In this document: piece after piece, positions 44,351 to 53,811 of the stretch
Layout: every line of letters starts with the position of its first letter
Numbering within the stretch: position 1 is the first letter of the stretch
DNA from: Sulfurospirillum sp. UBA4058
GTDB taxonomy: Bacteria; Campylobacterota; Campylobacteria; Campylobacterales; Sulfurospirillaceae
Direction of reading: 5' to 3'
DNA length: 64,000 bases
NCBI GenBank assembly: GCA_002382085.1
Contig: DFZK01000005.1
Location: 1-64,000 of the forward strand
Program-made: the position numbers and the translations under genes
The notes under the pieces: model-generated
What the model saw: the letters and a program-made list of their open reading frames with translations, nothing else
Database searches by the model: none
Told to the model about the DNA's origin: nothing

Positions 44351-45581
44351 GATTACACTCTCCTAAAATGTCGTACGATGCGATGCTAACCCACTCTTTA
44401 AGGATGTCGCGTTTACTTTGCAGGGTTACTTTATTGAAAAATTGATCGTAACCGATAAAAAGACCCTCTTTTGACTCTTCAACCAAAACGTCTAAAGCGA
44501 CATGTCGGTGTGCTTGCCGAAACGCGATATTTTTTGCATGGATCAACGCTTCGATTTGTTTGAGGCGTTCTTTGGCAATATCGCCTTTGATCTCCGGTTT
44601 CATTAAAGCAGACGGTGTTCCGTCGCGCTTGGAATAGGTAAAAGCATGCAGGTGCGTTAAGGGAAATTTCTCCAAGGTTGCGTATGCTTCTTGCCAAATC
44701 GCTTCGCTTTCTCCCGGATGTCCCGTGATAAAATCGGTTCCGAGCGCAAAGCCTTGTTCTGAGAGCTCGCAAAACAGTTCCCAATCGCGCATCACGTGAT
44801 TTCGCCTTCGCATCAGCTCTAACATCGTCTCGGAAGTGTGTTGCAAGGCGATATGCAAGTGTCGCTCCAACCACGGTTCGCGTAAAATTTCGCGAAAACT
44901 CTCGTCGATTTGGATCGGTTCGATACTGCCTAAACGAATACGGCGCACGCCGCGAATAGCACCTAATCGCTGCACGAGTTTTCCTAAAGAGCTTCCTTTG
45001 TCTTTTCCGTAACTTCCGATATTGGTTCCCGTTAAGACGAATTCTCCGTATCCGTTAAGGGCTAATTTTCGTACTTGCTCGATGATGGCATTTTCGTCTT
45101 GGCTTCGTGCATTTCCTCTGACGAAAGGAATAATACAATACGAACATCTGAAGTTACAGCCCTCTTGGATTTTGATAAAGGCTTTAGTTTTGCCCGTGTA
45201 TTCGTGTACGATGGTCTCATCCAGCGAGGTTAGATCGCCGATTTCGAAAAACGGACGTTCCTGTTTGAGAAGCGTATTGATATGCGCTTTTTCCGAATGC
45301 CCCATGACGCCGAAGACTTTTTTTTGCGCAAAAAGGCTTTCGCCTTTGCTCATCGCACCGCATCCGGCGACGATCACTTTTTTACCCTCTTTCGAGACGT
45401 GATTGATATAGTTTCGCACACCGCTGTCCGCGCCGTTGGTTACCGTACAAGAGTTGACGACGACGATGTCGGCGGCATGTTCGTCTTCGGTCAGCTCAAA
45501 ATCGCTCAAATTTGCCATCATCACTTGGGTATCGTAAATATTGGTACGGCACCCGAAGGTTTTAAAATAGACTTTTTTCAT
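44337..45581 (-). CDS. mtaB: tRNA t6A37 methylthiotransferase MtaB
   Basis: 414-aa radical-SAM enzyme that makes ms2t6A at position 37 of tRNAs reading ANN codons. MKKVYFKTFGCRTNIYDTQ starts the N-terminal methylthiotransferase domain with its cluster cysteines (GCRTN, NSCTVT, VAGCGA); QEGCNFRCSYCIIPFVRG is the radical-SAM CxxxCxxC motif. The C-terminal TRAM-like part is short. The ATG at 45581 is the start that fits the family; the open frame upstream lies inside the MscS gene. Overlaps it by 20 bp. Confidence 0.93.
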   Translation of the reverse strand: MKKVYFKTFGCRTNIYDTQVMMANLSDFELTEDEHAADIVVVNSCTVTNGADSGVRNYINHVSKEGKKVIVAGCGAMSKGESLFAQKKVFGVMGHSEKAHINTLLKQERPFFEIGDLTSLDETIVHEYTGKTKAFIKIQEGCNFRCSYCIIPFVRGNARSQDENAIIEQVRKLALNGYGEFVLTGTNIGSYGKDKGSSLGKLVQRLGAIRGVRRIRLGSIEPIQIDESFREILREPWLERHLHIALQHTSETMLELMRRRNHVMRDWELFCELSEQGFALGTDFITGHPGESEAIWQEAYATLEKFPLTHLHAFTYSKRDGTPSALMKPEIKGDIAKERLKQIEALIHAKNIAFRQAHRHVALDVLVEESKEGLFIGYDQFFNKVTLQSKRDILKEWVSIASYDILGECNHANF

Positions 45582-47169
45582 CGACACTCTTTGGCGATTC
45601 GTGCGTCGGTATCGGTTTGTCCTGACGCGCGAGATTGACGTTTTGCGTTTGGTAAGCGATCGTAATATCGTCTTCTTTGTTATAGGCATCGATAATTTCG
45701 CAGCCGATCGTGCCTCTCAGTGCCATTGCCGCGTAGGAATTGGTCATATACCAACAGTTGACGCAAAAGCCTTGTTCTTCGACGAATGCAAAGATTCGCG
45801 GCTCGACGTTGGTGTTTTTGAGGCTATACTGGTTACGCAATAAATTGAGTTGCGTACGTGCGATGTCGGTGTACCCTTTGGCGTATTTTTTCGTAATCTC
45901 CCGCGCGATATGCACGGCTTTTTTGTGGTTAGAATCAAACGTGATATAGATATAGATACCGTCCCAAACGGTGCGCATCGTTCCGTGGGTGTAATTGGAA
46001 ATAACCGAGGTAAAAACCAAATTGTTCGGGACGAAAAAGATACGTCCGGAGCGGATATTTTCTTTATAACTGGTCAGCGTAATATCCTCCAAAACCGTCA
46101 TACGAAGAAGCGAAATATCGATAATATCGCCGACGTAAGGCAAGCCGTCTTTTTGAATCTTGATACGATCGCCGACGTGAAAGCTTCCTCCGAAAACGAT
46201 GACCATCCATCCTAAAATGCTCATAAACCAGTCTTTCATCGCAATCGCGATACCCGCAGACGCAAATCCCAAAACGGTGACCAGATACGAAACGTTTTCG
46301 ATGTAGGAAAAGAGTAAGATCAGAAGAATCAACGTGACGTTTACGAAATTGATGATCTTATTGGCGGTGTAGAAACGTTCGTTATCTTTGACGTAGCGTT
46401 TGGCGATAAACTTCAATAAAAACGTCATGACGATAACGACGATAATAAAAATACCGATGTTAAAAGCGCGCTTCATCTGTACGGTAATGTCTTGCGTCAC
46501 GCGAATCGTCGCTTCTTCGACTTTTTTCACGTAAAGCGAGTAACTCGTGCGTGCGATCTCTTGCGCGGAGGTAAAGGCGTTGAGCTCTTTTTGCGCTTCA
46601 TACAAAGAATCCTCGTTGGTAATCATCGGCTCAATCTCGTACAGCGTTGCTAAAAGCGTCTCTTTCTCTTTTAATTTTTCGACCAAAAAGTCCAAACGTT
46701 CCAAGCGCGCTTTGTAGTCCAAGCTCTCTTGTTTGATTTTTTTGATGTACGAGAGTGCCGAAATAATCGCAAACGGATTGGTCACTTTCGTGTAGCTTTC
46801 CACGTCTGCCGCATCGACGAGTTTGCTAAAAGGTGAGTTTTTGAACTCTTGTAAAAGTTCGATCTGCTTTTCCAAAGACTCTTGTTTGGTTAAGAGTTTT
46901 TCGTATTTTTCCAAAGAGGCTTTGTCTTTGGTATTTTTAAATTTTTTAACTTCGGCATCGACGGTGGAGAGCTCTTCTAAAAGTTTTTGATACGTCAGAT
47001 AATTGCCGTAACGTTTAAACCAAAGATTGTCTTTAACCGCTTCGTCGATGGCGGCGATTTTTTGATGCAATGCATCGATTTTAATGCCGTCTTCAAGTTT
47101 GGACGTAGCGTTTGTATCGGCAAACAAAAACGTACATGTTAAAAAAAAGCAACACAGTGTTTTAAGCAT
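45562..47169 (-). CDS. MscS-family mechanosensitive channel
   Basis: 535 aa. Signal peptide (about 1-18, MLKTLCCFFLTCTFLFA), then a periplasmic coiled-coil region (about 25-215), three membrane helices and the MscS pore/beta domain: GFASAGIAIAMKDWFMSILGWMVIVFGGSFHVGDRIKI. A large N-terminal extension as in MscK/YbdG-like channels. It releases osmolytes under hypo-osmotic stress. Overlaps aroB by 8 bp. Confidence 0.9.
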   Translation of the reverse strand: MLKTLCCFFLTCTFLFADTNATSKLEDGIKIDALHQKIAAIDEAVKDNLWFKRYGNYLTYQKLLEELSTVDAEVKKFKNTKDKASLEKYEKLLTKQESLEKQIELLQEFKNSPFSKLVDAADVESYTKVTNPFAIISALSYIKKIKQESLDYKARLERLDFLVEKLKEKETLLATLYEIEPMITNEDSLYEAQKELNAFTSAQEIARTSYSLYVKKVEEATIRVTQDITVQMKRAFNIGIFIIVVIVMTFLLKFIAKRYVKDNERFYTANKIINFVNVTLILLILLFSYIENVSYLVTVLGFASAGIAIAMKDWFMSILGWMVIVFGGSFHVGDRIKIQKDGLPYVGDIIDISLLRMTVLEDITLTSYKENIRSGRIFFVPNNLVFTSVISNYTHGTMRTVWDGIYIYITFDSNHKKAVHIAREITKKYAKGYTDIARTQLNLLRNQYSLKNTNVEPRIFAFVEEQGFCVNCWYMTNSYAAMALRGTIGCEIIDAYNKEDDITIAYQTQNVNLARQDKPIPTHESPKSVDEKSLF

Positions 47170-48211
47170 GATCGCCCTTTAACGCGCACAGTACGGTCTC
47201 TTTGGCAATATCGTTACGCATCGTGTAGTTTCCGATACCTTGAGGTAAGATAAATTTGATCGTGTCGTTTGCGCTTTTTTTGTCTAAGAAAAACGCTTCG
47301 TAAAACGCTTCTACGCAAGGAACGTCATAGTGTGTCGGTAAGTCGTAACGTTTTAAGAGCGTTTCAATGCGAAGCGCGTCTTCTTGGCTTAAAAGATCAA
47401 GGCTTTTTGCAAGCGTATTGGCCATGACTATACCGATTGCTACGGCTTCTCCGTGCAAATAAACACTGTAGGCGGTTTGGTTTTCGATCACATGCGCAAA
47501 CGTATGACCGTAGTTTAATACGGCACGAACGCCTTGTTCGGTTTCGTCTTGCGCCACGACGCGTGCTTTAATCGCGATGCTTTTTTGAATCGCTTCGGCA
47601 AGATGGTCTTTTACATGTAAGTCGTGCGTTTCCAGCCACGCAAAAAAATCTCGATCGAACGTCACCGCCATTTTGACGATTTCGGCGACGCCTGCGGCAA
47701 ATTCGCGAAGAGGAAGCGTTTTTAAAAAGGAGCTTTCGCAGTACACCGCGCGCGGCTGCCAAAACGTTCCGATCAGGTTCTTACCGTAATCGTTGTTGAT
47801 ACCCGTTTTGCCGCCCACGCTCGCGTCCACTTGTGCCAAAAGCGTGGTCGGAATTTGAATAAAGTCGATACCTCGTTGGTAAATCGAAGCGGCAAAGCCC
47901 GTCATATCGCCGATGACGCCGCCGCCGAAGGCGATCAAAAGCGATTTTCGATCGAGCCTGTGTTCAAAACAAGCGTTTAAAATGCAATGAAGGCTTTCAA
48001 AATTTTTATACTGTTCTCCGTCTTGTAAGATGACCGTGTGCAACGTTTTGACATGTAAACATTTTTTGAGGGTTTCAAGGTGCAACGCGGCAACGGTCGT
48101 ATTGGTGACGATCATGACTTTCGTATCGAAGCAAAGCGTTTGCAATTCGTCAATGAAGACGGTGTAATCTTTCGAAGAAGCGGTTGGGTTAAAAGCGACG
48201 TTGACGTGCAT
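47162..48211 (-). CDS. aroB: 3-dehydroquinate synthase
   Basis: 349-aa enzyme of the shikimate pathway. AFGGGVIGDMTGFAASIYQRGIDFIQIPTTLLAQVDASVGGKTGIN is the NAD/metal site; LNYGHTFAHVIE and LHGEAVAIG hold zinc ligands. I start at MHVNVAFNPTA; 12 extra codons upstream have no support. TTACATGTAA (47611) and ACATGTAA (48051) inside encode DLHVK and CLHVK. Confidence 0.95.
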   Translation of the reverse strand: MHVNVAFNPTASSKDYTVFIDELQTLCFDTKVMIVTNTTVAALHLETLKKCLHVKTLHTVILQDGEQYKNFESLHCILNACFEHRLDRKSLLIAFGGGVIGDMTGFAASIYQRGIDFIQIPTTLLAQVDASVGGKTGINNDYGKNLIGTFWQPRAVYCESSFLKTLPLREFAAGVAEIVKMAVTFDRDFFAWLETHDLHVKDHLAEAIQKSIAIKARVVAQDETEQGVRAVLNYGHTFAHVIENQTAYSVYLHGEAVAIGIVMANTLAKSLDLLSQEDALRIETLLKRYDLPTHYDVPCVEAFYEAFFLDKKSANDTIKFILPQGIGNYTMRNDIAKETVLCALKGDHA

Positions 48212-48254
48212 ATTCGATCCAAATTTTTTATTTTTATAGTATCTCAAAAAGGCA

Positions 48255-49661
48255 TTAATTTGTATTAACCGGAATAAAAAGTTGATAATTATCCGCCAAT
48301 TTAAAGTGCAGTTTATCCATATCGGTCGAAAAAATAGAGAGCATATTTGACTCTAAAATTTTATGGCTAAAGGGGAGAAATTGCAAAATATTGTCTCTGT
48401 TTTTCAGCTTGAAAAGAGGATTTTTTTCGCTTTGAATCATATCGACTTCGCGTCCGAAAATCTTGGAGAGGTTCTCAAAATGCTCAATCAAGCTATTTTT
48501 AGCCTCGGGATGATCGGGATTGTACGTATAGAGCTTGATTTCCAAGGCAAGTTGCGTGGCGACGTCGAAAATCACGGAGGATTCTTGTTCGATTTCATGC
48601 GCGTCGTTACTGAGAACGACGCCTTGGTTGAGGCTCGAAAAGCCGCGTTTACCCATTTTGAAAACGGGAAGTTTGGTTTTGTAAAGTGCTTTGCGGTTAT
48701 GTTGAAAGAAACGATTCATCGTGACGATAAGACCGATATCCATCGTTTCGGTATCTTCGCGGAGCACTTTGCGCGGATTGGTTTCGTAATAATCGATCAT
48801 AACGTTAATGTGTGTGCTATGGTAACTTTTGATTTTATCTAACGACTTACAGTACGTCGGATGAATGACTTTGATATGCAGTTTGTTACTGTTGAGTTTA
48901 GAGTGTAACAGCAACGCATCGTTGAGCAGAGATTCCATCTCTTTATCGTTCATCTCAAGCATGTCGACTAAACAGTAAATACTGCTACCAAACGGAGAGG
49001 GAAACTGCCCGAGTTCGCGTTTGATACTGCGAAAAACGCTTTGAAGCACTTTCGGATCGCCGACTAAGAGGATGAGGTCGTTGGGCAAAAGCATCAACGT
49101 CGGTCGCGGAAGTAACAAAGCGTTGGCACGGTAAACCGCGGCGATTTTCCATTTACTTTGCTCGATGGAAGCTAGATGGCGGTATGCATACGAGCTTCCG
49201 ACCGGAATGGAAACTTCCATAATTTCTCCGATACCCAAACCGATATTTTGCGCCATAATGGGCATATTGGGAAGATGGTCGGTAAAGCGCGAAGCTAAAA
49301 TTTCTCTAGAGTTGACCATAAAAAGACGCTTGTCTTCCAGTTGCAGACCCCAACGGTCCATCAAAACGATGCGTACTTTATTGTCGATGCGGCGAATATT
49401 TTTATACGTTGCCGTTACGTCGATTTCGTTGGAGAGTAAAATCATAATTTGAAAGAATTGCTCGTTTAAGACGACGGCTAACTTTTCGTAGCTGGTCGGA
49501 TCGAACTCGAAAAATTTAAAATTTTCGGGACGCTTTTTAGGCAGAGTCTCTTCTTTATACGTGATGATCGTATAACTATTTTCGCCGGCTTCGGTTTCCA
49601 TAACCTTTTCTAAAAATTGTTTTGCTAGAATGCCATCAGCGATGATAAGAATTTTTTTCAT
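48255..49661 (-). CDS. TrkA-related / COG3400-type protein
   Basis: 468-aa cytoplasmic protein. MKKILIIADGILAKQFLEKV begins a Rossmann-like TrkA-N/RCK domain; residues ~145-215 are a TrkA-C domain (IGEIMEVSIPVGSSYAYRHL ... NDLILLVGDPKVLQ). The C-terminal half is unknown but fits COG3400. It probably senses a nucleotide and controls potassium or other ion transport. ATG 49661 has GGGAG upstream and lies directly downstream of a duplicated leader (49678-49852), indicating regulated transcription. Confidence 0.78.
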   Translation of the reverse strand: MKKILIIADGILAKQFLEKVMETEAGENSYTIITYKEETLPKKRPENFKFFEFDPTSYEKLAVVLNEQFFQIMILLSNEIDVTATYKNIRRIDNKVRIVLMDRWGLQLEDKRLFMVNSREILASRFTDHLPNMPIMAQNIGLGIGEIMEVSIPVGSSYAYRHLASIEQSKWKIAAVYRANALLLPRPTLMLLPNDLILLVGDPKVLQSVFRSIKRELGQFPSPFGSSIYCLVDMLEMNDKEMESLLNDALLLHSKLNSNKLHIKVIHPTYCKSLDKIKSYHSTHINVMIDYYETNPRKVLREDTETMDIGLIVTMNRFFQHNRKALYKTKLPVFKMGKRGFSSLNQGVVLSNDAHEIEQESSVIFDVATQLALEIKLYTYNPDHPEAKNSLIEHFENLSKIFGREVDMIQSEKNPLFKLKNRDNILQFLPFSHKILESNMLSIFSTDMDKLHFKLADNYQLFIPVNTN

Positions 49662-49677
49662 ACGAATCTCCCAAAAT

Positions 49678-49759
49678 AAAAAGCACCGAAGGTGCGCGGG
49701 CACTCCGCCAAGGAGAACCCAGTGTTAACGTAGCTTTTGGAGCTTTGCTTCAAAGGCGT
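49678..49759 (-). ncRNA. Terminator-bearing leader element, copy 1 (proximal)
   Basis: Minus-strand element of 77 nt (49759 to 49683) that ends in GCACC-TTC-GGTGC followed by TTTTT, then the GGGAG ribosome site of the TrkA-like gene. An alternative stem GUGC/GCAC (49692-49703) would use the same GCAC and block the terminator. Virtually identical to copy 2. Candidate riboswitch or attenuator; ligand unknown. Confidence 0.6.
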
Positions 49760-49768
49760 GTTAAAGAT

Positions 49769-49852
49769 AAAAAAGCACCGAAGGTGCGCGGGCACTCCGC
49801 CAAGGAGAACCCAGTGTTAACGTAGCTTTTGGAGCTTTTGCTTCAAAGGCGT
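49769..49852 (-). ncRNA. Terminator-bearing leader element, copy 2 (distal)
   Basis: 78 nt (49852 to 49775) identical to copy 1 except one extra T in a T-run, ending GCACC-TTC-GGTGC plus T6 (49769-49774). It starts just downstream of a minus-strand TATAAT at 49871-49876, so it would form the 5' end of the transcript. Confidence 0.6.
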
Positions 49853-49856
49853 ATTC

Positions 49857-49876
49857 TATAATGAGAGGATATTATA
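49857..49876. promoter_or_regulatory. Divergent -10 boxes for tgt and the TrkA-like gene
   Basis: Plus strand TATAAT at 49857-49862 would start tgt mRNA about 14 nt before its ATG; minus strand TATAAT at 49871-49876 would start the duplicated leader. The two boxes are nearly superimposed, so the promoters probably compete. Confidence 0.6.
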
Positions 49877-49882
49877 ACGGAT

Positions 49883-51004
49883 ATGAAATTTCAGATAGAT
49901 AAAACCGACGGAAATGCGCGTGCATGTACGATCCAAACGGCGCACAGCACGATTCAAACACCCATTTTTATGCCGGTGGGCACGGTCGGAAGCGTGAAAA
50001 GTTTGGACGCCAAAGACGTGATGGAAGAAGTCGGGGCGAAGATTATTTTAGGCAATACCTACCATTTGTATTTGCGTCCCGGAGACGAAACGATCAAGCA
50101 TTTCGGCGGGCTACACGGCTTTACGAAGTTTCCCTACAGCTTTTTAACCGATAGCGGCGGTTTTCAGGCGTTTAGCCTTAGCGATATTTCCAAAGCCGAT
50201 CAAAACGGCATTACGTTTAAAAGCCATATCGACGGCTCAACGCACTATTTTACGCCGGAAAAAGTGTTGGATATTCAGTATAACTTTAATTCCGACATTA
50301 TGATGATTTTAGACGATCTTGTGGCACTTCCCGCGACGAAAGAACGTATTGCGCTTTCGATTCAACGAACGACGGATTGGGCAAAACGGGCTATTGCCTA
50401 TCATATACAAAAAAAAGCCGAGGGTATCGGTACGCATCAAAATATTTTTGCGATCATTCAAGGAGGTACCGATCATGCGTTTCGTCGTATCAGCGCGAAC
50501 GAATTATGCGAGCTTCCGTTTGACGGTTTTGCCATCGGAGGGCTTAGCGTGGGAGAAGCCAACAGCGAGATGTACGATACGGTCGAATTCGTAACCCCCT
50601 TAATGCCGACGCATAAGCCGCGCTATTTGATGGGTGTGGGAACACCCGAAGATTTGGTCGAAAACGTTGAACGCGGGGTGGATATGTTTGATTGCGTTAT
50701 GCCGACCCGCAATGCACGAAACGGCTCGTTATTTACCTCGTTCGGCAAAATAAGCATCAAAAACGCCAAGTTTGCTTTGGACGAAAATCCGATCGATCCC
50801 GAGTGCGACTGCTTGACATGTAAACACTATTCAAGAGGCTATTTGCACCACTTGTATCGAGCCAAAGAACTCACCTATTTTCGGTTGGCTTCGATTCATA
50901 ATCTGCATTATTATCTATCGTTGATGGCACAAATGCGCGAAGCGATCTTACAAGGCTCTTTCGCGGCATTTAAAGCCGAGTTTTACCGCAAAAGAGGTAA
51001 ATAA
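49883..51004 (+). CDS. tgt: Queuine tRNA-ribosyltransferase
   Basis: 373-aa Tgt, which swaps guanine-34 for preQ1 in tRNAs with GUN anticodons. FLTDSGGFQAFSLSD holds the catalytic base, DCVMPTRNARNG the nucleophile region, and CDCLTCKHYSRGYLHHL the zinc site (CxCxxC...H). Short or near-leaderless 5' UTR as judged from the -10 box. Followed after 5 bp by a CorA-like gene. Confidence 0.96.
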   Translation: MKFQIDKTDGNARACTIQTAHSTIQTPIFMPVGTVGSVKSLDAKDVMEEVGAKIILGNTYHLYLRPGDETIKHFGGLHGFTKFPYSFLTDSGGFQAFSLSDISKADQNGITFKSHIDGSTHYFTPEKVLDIQYNFNSDIMMILDDLVALPATKERIALSIQRTTDWAKRAIAYHIQKKAEGIGTHQNIFAIIQGGTDHAFRRISANELCELPFDGFAIGGLSVGEANSEMYDTVEFVTPLMPTHKPRYLMGVGTPEDLVENVERGVDMFDCVMPTRNARNGSLFTSFGKISIKNAKFALDENPIDPECDCLTCKHYSRGYLHHLYRAKELTYFRLASIHNLHYYLSLMAQMREAILQGSFAAFKAEFYRKRGK

Positions 51005-51009
51005 AATGT

Positions 51010-51813
51010 ATGACGACGCGGCGGTTTAAGATGCAATCGCTTTACGAAAAAATCGATCGTTTTTACCTTCTGGACGTTAAAAATCCGACGCATCCGTCGA
51101 TGTTCGTTGAAGAATCGACGTACGATATTTTAATTGTGACGCTTCCGCATAAAGATAAAGAGCTTATCGTCAATGCCCACGCTTTCGTCTTCGACGATCG
51201 ACATTACTATCGCTACGATCCGACGCAAAGCATCTTTTTGGATATTGCATCAATGGAAGAAGTGTATGCGTATCTCAACGAAAAAACCAACGAAACGATG
51301 AAGCTTGTCGCCGCAATTCACGAGAGCATCGATTGGATGGAAGAACGGCTTTACGAAAATAAACCGTTTACGGAATTTATGCGTTATTGGTTGAGCTATA
51401 AAAAAGATTTAGCGCGCATCGTGCGTCTTTTAACCTTGGCGACGGAAGTTTTGGAAACGTTCGTTCAAAGTTATATCAAAGAAGAAGGCTTTCTCGCGAC
51501 GCATTTTAACGATATTCACGAACATCTAAGCCGTACCAACCGTTCGGCTTTATTGGCGATCGATAAATTGGGGAACCTTTACACTTTTTATACCAGTCGC
51601 AACAACGAGCGTATGAACAAAACGATCTATTTTTTAACGATTTTATCGGCAATTTTCCTACCGCTTAATTTGATGGTCGGTTATTTTGGCATGAACACGC
51701 AAAATTTACCTTTTTCGACGATCGCGACGGGATCTGAAAAGGTAACGGTTTTGCTAGGTCTTTGTGCCGGAGTCATGATCGGGCTTATTTTATACCTACG
51801 TCGTAAATTGTAG
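51010..51813 (+). CDS. CorA-family divalent cation channel
   Basis: 267 aa, about 50 residues shorter than typical CorA, with a compact cytoplasmic domain, a long stalk helix and two C-terminal membrane helices (TIYFLTILSAIFLPLNLMVGYFGMNTQ and TVLLGLCAGVMIGLILYL). The GMN selectivity signature (YFGMN) is intact. Expected to pass Mg, or Co/Ni/Zn in some branches. The start at 51010 is the better fit; ATG 51031 is an alternative. Convergent with sixA with a 7-bp gap and no obvious terminator. Confidence 0.88.
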   Translation: MTTRRFKMQSLYEKIDRFYLLDVKNPTHPSMFVEESTYDILIVTLPHKDKELIVNAHAFVFDDRHYYRYDPTQSIFLDIASMEEVYAYLNEKTNETMKLVAAIHESIDWMEERLYENKPFTEFMRYWLSYKKDLARIVRLLTLATEVLETFVQSYIKEEGFLATHFNDIHEHLSRTNRSALLAIDKLGNLYTFYTSRNNERMNKTIYFLTILSAIFLPLNLMVGYFGMNTQNLPFSTIATGSEKVTVLLGLCAGVMIGLILYLRRKL

Positions 51814-51820
51814 GTGAACG

Positions 51821-52336
51821 TTAGGACTCTTGCGGAGTCTCTTTGAGGTGTTTTTTCGGATAGTCGAAAAAGAGGATATGTCCGCTTTCTTCGGTAATTT
51901 CGTTAAAATGCTCGACGTCGAAACGGAGACAAACGATCGCACAGGTCGGAATATTGCTCAAAATAGCACCGCTAAGACGTTCACCGACTTCGGTAATCGT
52001 CGGATTGTGCCCGATGATAAAGACGTCGTCGCAATGATCGTCGATGGAGTGGATCAGCGAAAGATAGCTCTCAAAGGTAGCGTCGTACAGTTTTTTCGTA
52101 TAGATAATTTTCTTTTTATTGAACTCGACGGTTTTGGCAAGCTCTTTCGCCGTTTTTTCCGAACGTTTGGCACTACTCGTATAAATTGCGCAGGGAAGAA
52201 CGTCAAACATCTTTAAACGTTTGCCCATAAAAAGAACGTCGCGCTTGCCTCGTGCGTTTAAAGGTCTCATAAAATCATCGAGCGTTTCGTCTTTCCAACT
52301 CGATTTGGCATGGCGTATCAAATAAATTTTTTTCAT
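51821..52336 (-). CDS. SixA-like phosphohistidine phosphatase
   Basis: 171-aa histidine phosphatase. MKKIYLIRHAKSSW has the RHG-type catalytic histidine (RHA), SSAKRSEKTA the supporting Arg, and FIIGHNPTITEV the second histidine. SixA removes phosphate from histidine in phosphorelay proteins. Its GAGG ribosome site lies 6 nt before ATG. It is the last gene after a histidine kinase, regulator, MFS permease and small gene. Confidence 0.87.
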   Translation of the reverse strand: MKKIYLIRHAKSSWKDETLDDFMRPLNARGKRDVLFMGKRLKMFDVLPCAIYTSSAKRSEKTAKELAKTVEFNKKKIIYTKKLYDATFESYLSLIHSIDDHCDDVFIIGHNPTITEVGERLSGAILSNIPTCAIVCLRFDVEHFNEITEESGHILFFDYPKKHLKETPQES

Positions 52337-52382
52337 CGTTAACCTCACACTTGTTGCGTCATTATAACATCGTAATATGATA

Positions 52383-52664
52383 TTAATATAAAAAATTCTG
52401 TGAAACCCATTGGCGTACTAAGCGTCGGGTTACCGCGAAAAAAGGTAATTCGCTTCGTAAAAAGATTTCCATTTTTTTGAGCGCGTAGGCGTCTAGTTGC
52501 ATCTCGTAAGCAAGGGTGTTGAGCATCAAAAGCATTTGGGCTTTGGAGGTCGTATCAAAAGGTTCGTCGCCCTCCTCGTTAAAATAGCGTTTTTCATCGT
52601 ATAGCTTAGGATCGGATCTATAATCCAATTGTAAAAAATCGTCGTTAAGGGATTGAAGGTTCAT
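52383..52664 (-). CDS. Hypothetical protein
   Basis: 93 aa, acidic N-terminal half and helical C-terminal half (MLLMLNTLAYEMQLDAYALKKMEIFLRSELPFFAVTRRLVRQW). No domain recognised; overlaps the permease gene by 20 bp, which supports it being real and translationally coupled. Confidence 0.6.
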   Translation of the reverse strand: MNLQSLNDDFLQLDYRSDPKLYDEKRYFNEEGDEPFDTTSKAQMLLMLNTLAYEMQLDAYALKKMEIFLRSELPFFAVTRRLVRQWVSQNFLY

Positions 52665-53811
52665 GCATCACTCCTTTGGGCATTAAAAACGTTAAGCAAA
52701 ATGAAATCGTTGCCAAAAATGCTCCGATTAAAAAAACGGCGGAGACGGAATAAGTCCAAATAATACCTAAACTAAAAGGCAATAAAACCGCCGAAATATG
52801 GTTAATCGTAAAACCGATACTGGAGGTTACGGCAATATCTTTGGGATCGGCAATTTTTTGAAAATAGGTTTTAAGCGCGATTGCGATCGTAAAAAAGAGA
52901 TTGTCGATCACGTAAAGCCCTACCGCCATTTCAAGAGATTGTACCATAGCATATAGGACAAAAATGAGCACGATGGAAGCATATTCGATTTTAAGCGAAA
53001 GGTTTTCTCCGAAACGTTCGATGAGTTTTCCGACGTAAGGAGCACAGAGCATATTTAAAATCGTATTGACGATGAGCAACAGAAGCATATTTTGCACGCT
53101 GAAATGAAAACGCTCCACGAGCAAAAATCCCGCAAAAACGACTACGATTTGGCGTCTGGCTCCGGCTAAAAAGGTCAAAACGTAAAAAATCCAATATTTT
53201 CGACGTAAAAAGAGCCTGTTTTCTTGGATGACGTCGTCTTTAAAATGCGGAAAAGCTTTCCAAGCCAATAACGCGGCGGCAACGGTGATAGCACCGCTTA
53301 GCGCGTAAATTACCGTATAGTCCACGTCGGCGTAGCGCATTAAAACGTACAAAATCGCCAAGATGCCTAAGCCCATAAACGAGCGAAGGGAGGAGAGTTT
53401 TCCTAAAAAGGACGGTGCGTTACGTTTGTCGATCCATTGTAAACTTAAAGAGCTGTGCAAGGTTTCAAGGTAGTGAAACCCGACGGACATAATGATCGTC
53501 GTTACGTAAAGTCCGATTGCGGAGGGAAAAAATCCCGTGAGCATCGTCCCGATTCCCAGCAGTGCCAACGAAAGATAAGCCGCACTTTGTTGGCGAAGAA
53601 AGATGAGCACGAAAACGATCGTAAAGGCTAAAAGTCCGGGGACTTCACGCAGACTTTGAAGCAAACCGATCTTTTCACCGTCGAAACGAACGACTTCTAC
53701 GGCAAAATTGTTGAGCAAAGAGTTCCATGCACTAAAGGCGACGGGAACGGCGGCGGCTAAAAGGTATAAAAGCCCCTCGCGCGAAGCGAGAAAAGAAGTT
53801 CTAACGTTCAT
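52645..53811 (-). CDS. MFS-type permease
   Basis: 388 aa with 11-12 predicted membrane helices, starting MNVRTSFLASREGLLYLLAAAVP. The GLLQSLREVPGLLAFTIVFVLIFLRQQ loop and IDKRNAPSFLGKLSSLRSFMGLG fit major-facilitator transporters of an uncharacterised type. The ATG is chosen because the frame upstream lies in the regulator gene; overlap 11 bp. Substrate unknown. Confidence 0.82.
   Translation of the reverse strand: MNVRTSFLASREGLLYLLAAAVPVAFSAWNSLLNNFAVEVVRFDGEKIGLLQSLREVPGLLAFTIVFVLIFLRQQSAAYLSLALLGIGTMLTGFFPSAIGLYVTTIIMSVGFHYLETLHSSLSLQWIDKRNAPSFLGKLSSLRSFMGLGILAILYVLMRYADVDYTVIYALSGAITVAAALLAWKAFPHFKDDVIQENRLFLRRKYWIFYVLTFLAGARRQIVVVFAGFLLVERFHFSVQNMLLLLIVNTILNMLCAPYVGKLIERFGENLSLKIEYASIVLIFVLYAMVQSLEMAVGLYVIDNLFFTIAIALKTYFQKIADPKDIAVTSSIGFTINHISAVLLPFSLGIIWTYSVSAVFLIGAFLATISFCLTFLMPKGVMHEPSIP

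Noticed and set aside
49678..49852. CRISPR-like repeat
   Set aside because: Only two units of 77-78 nt, no short regular spacers, no cas genes, and an internal terminator structure; a duplicated leader explains it better.
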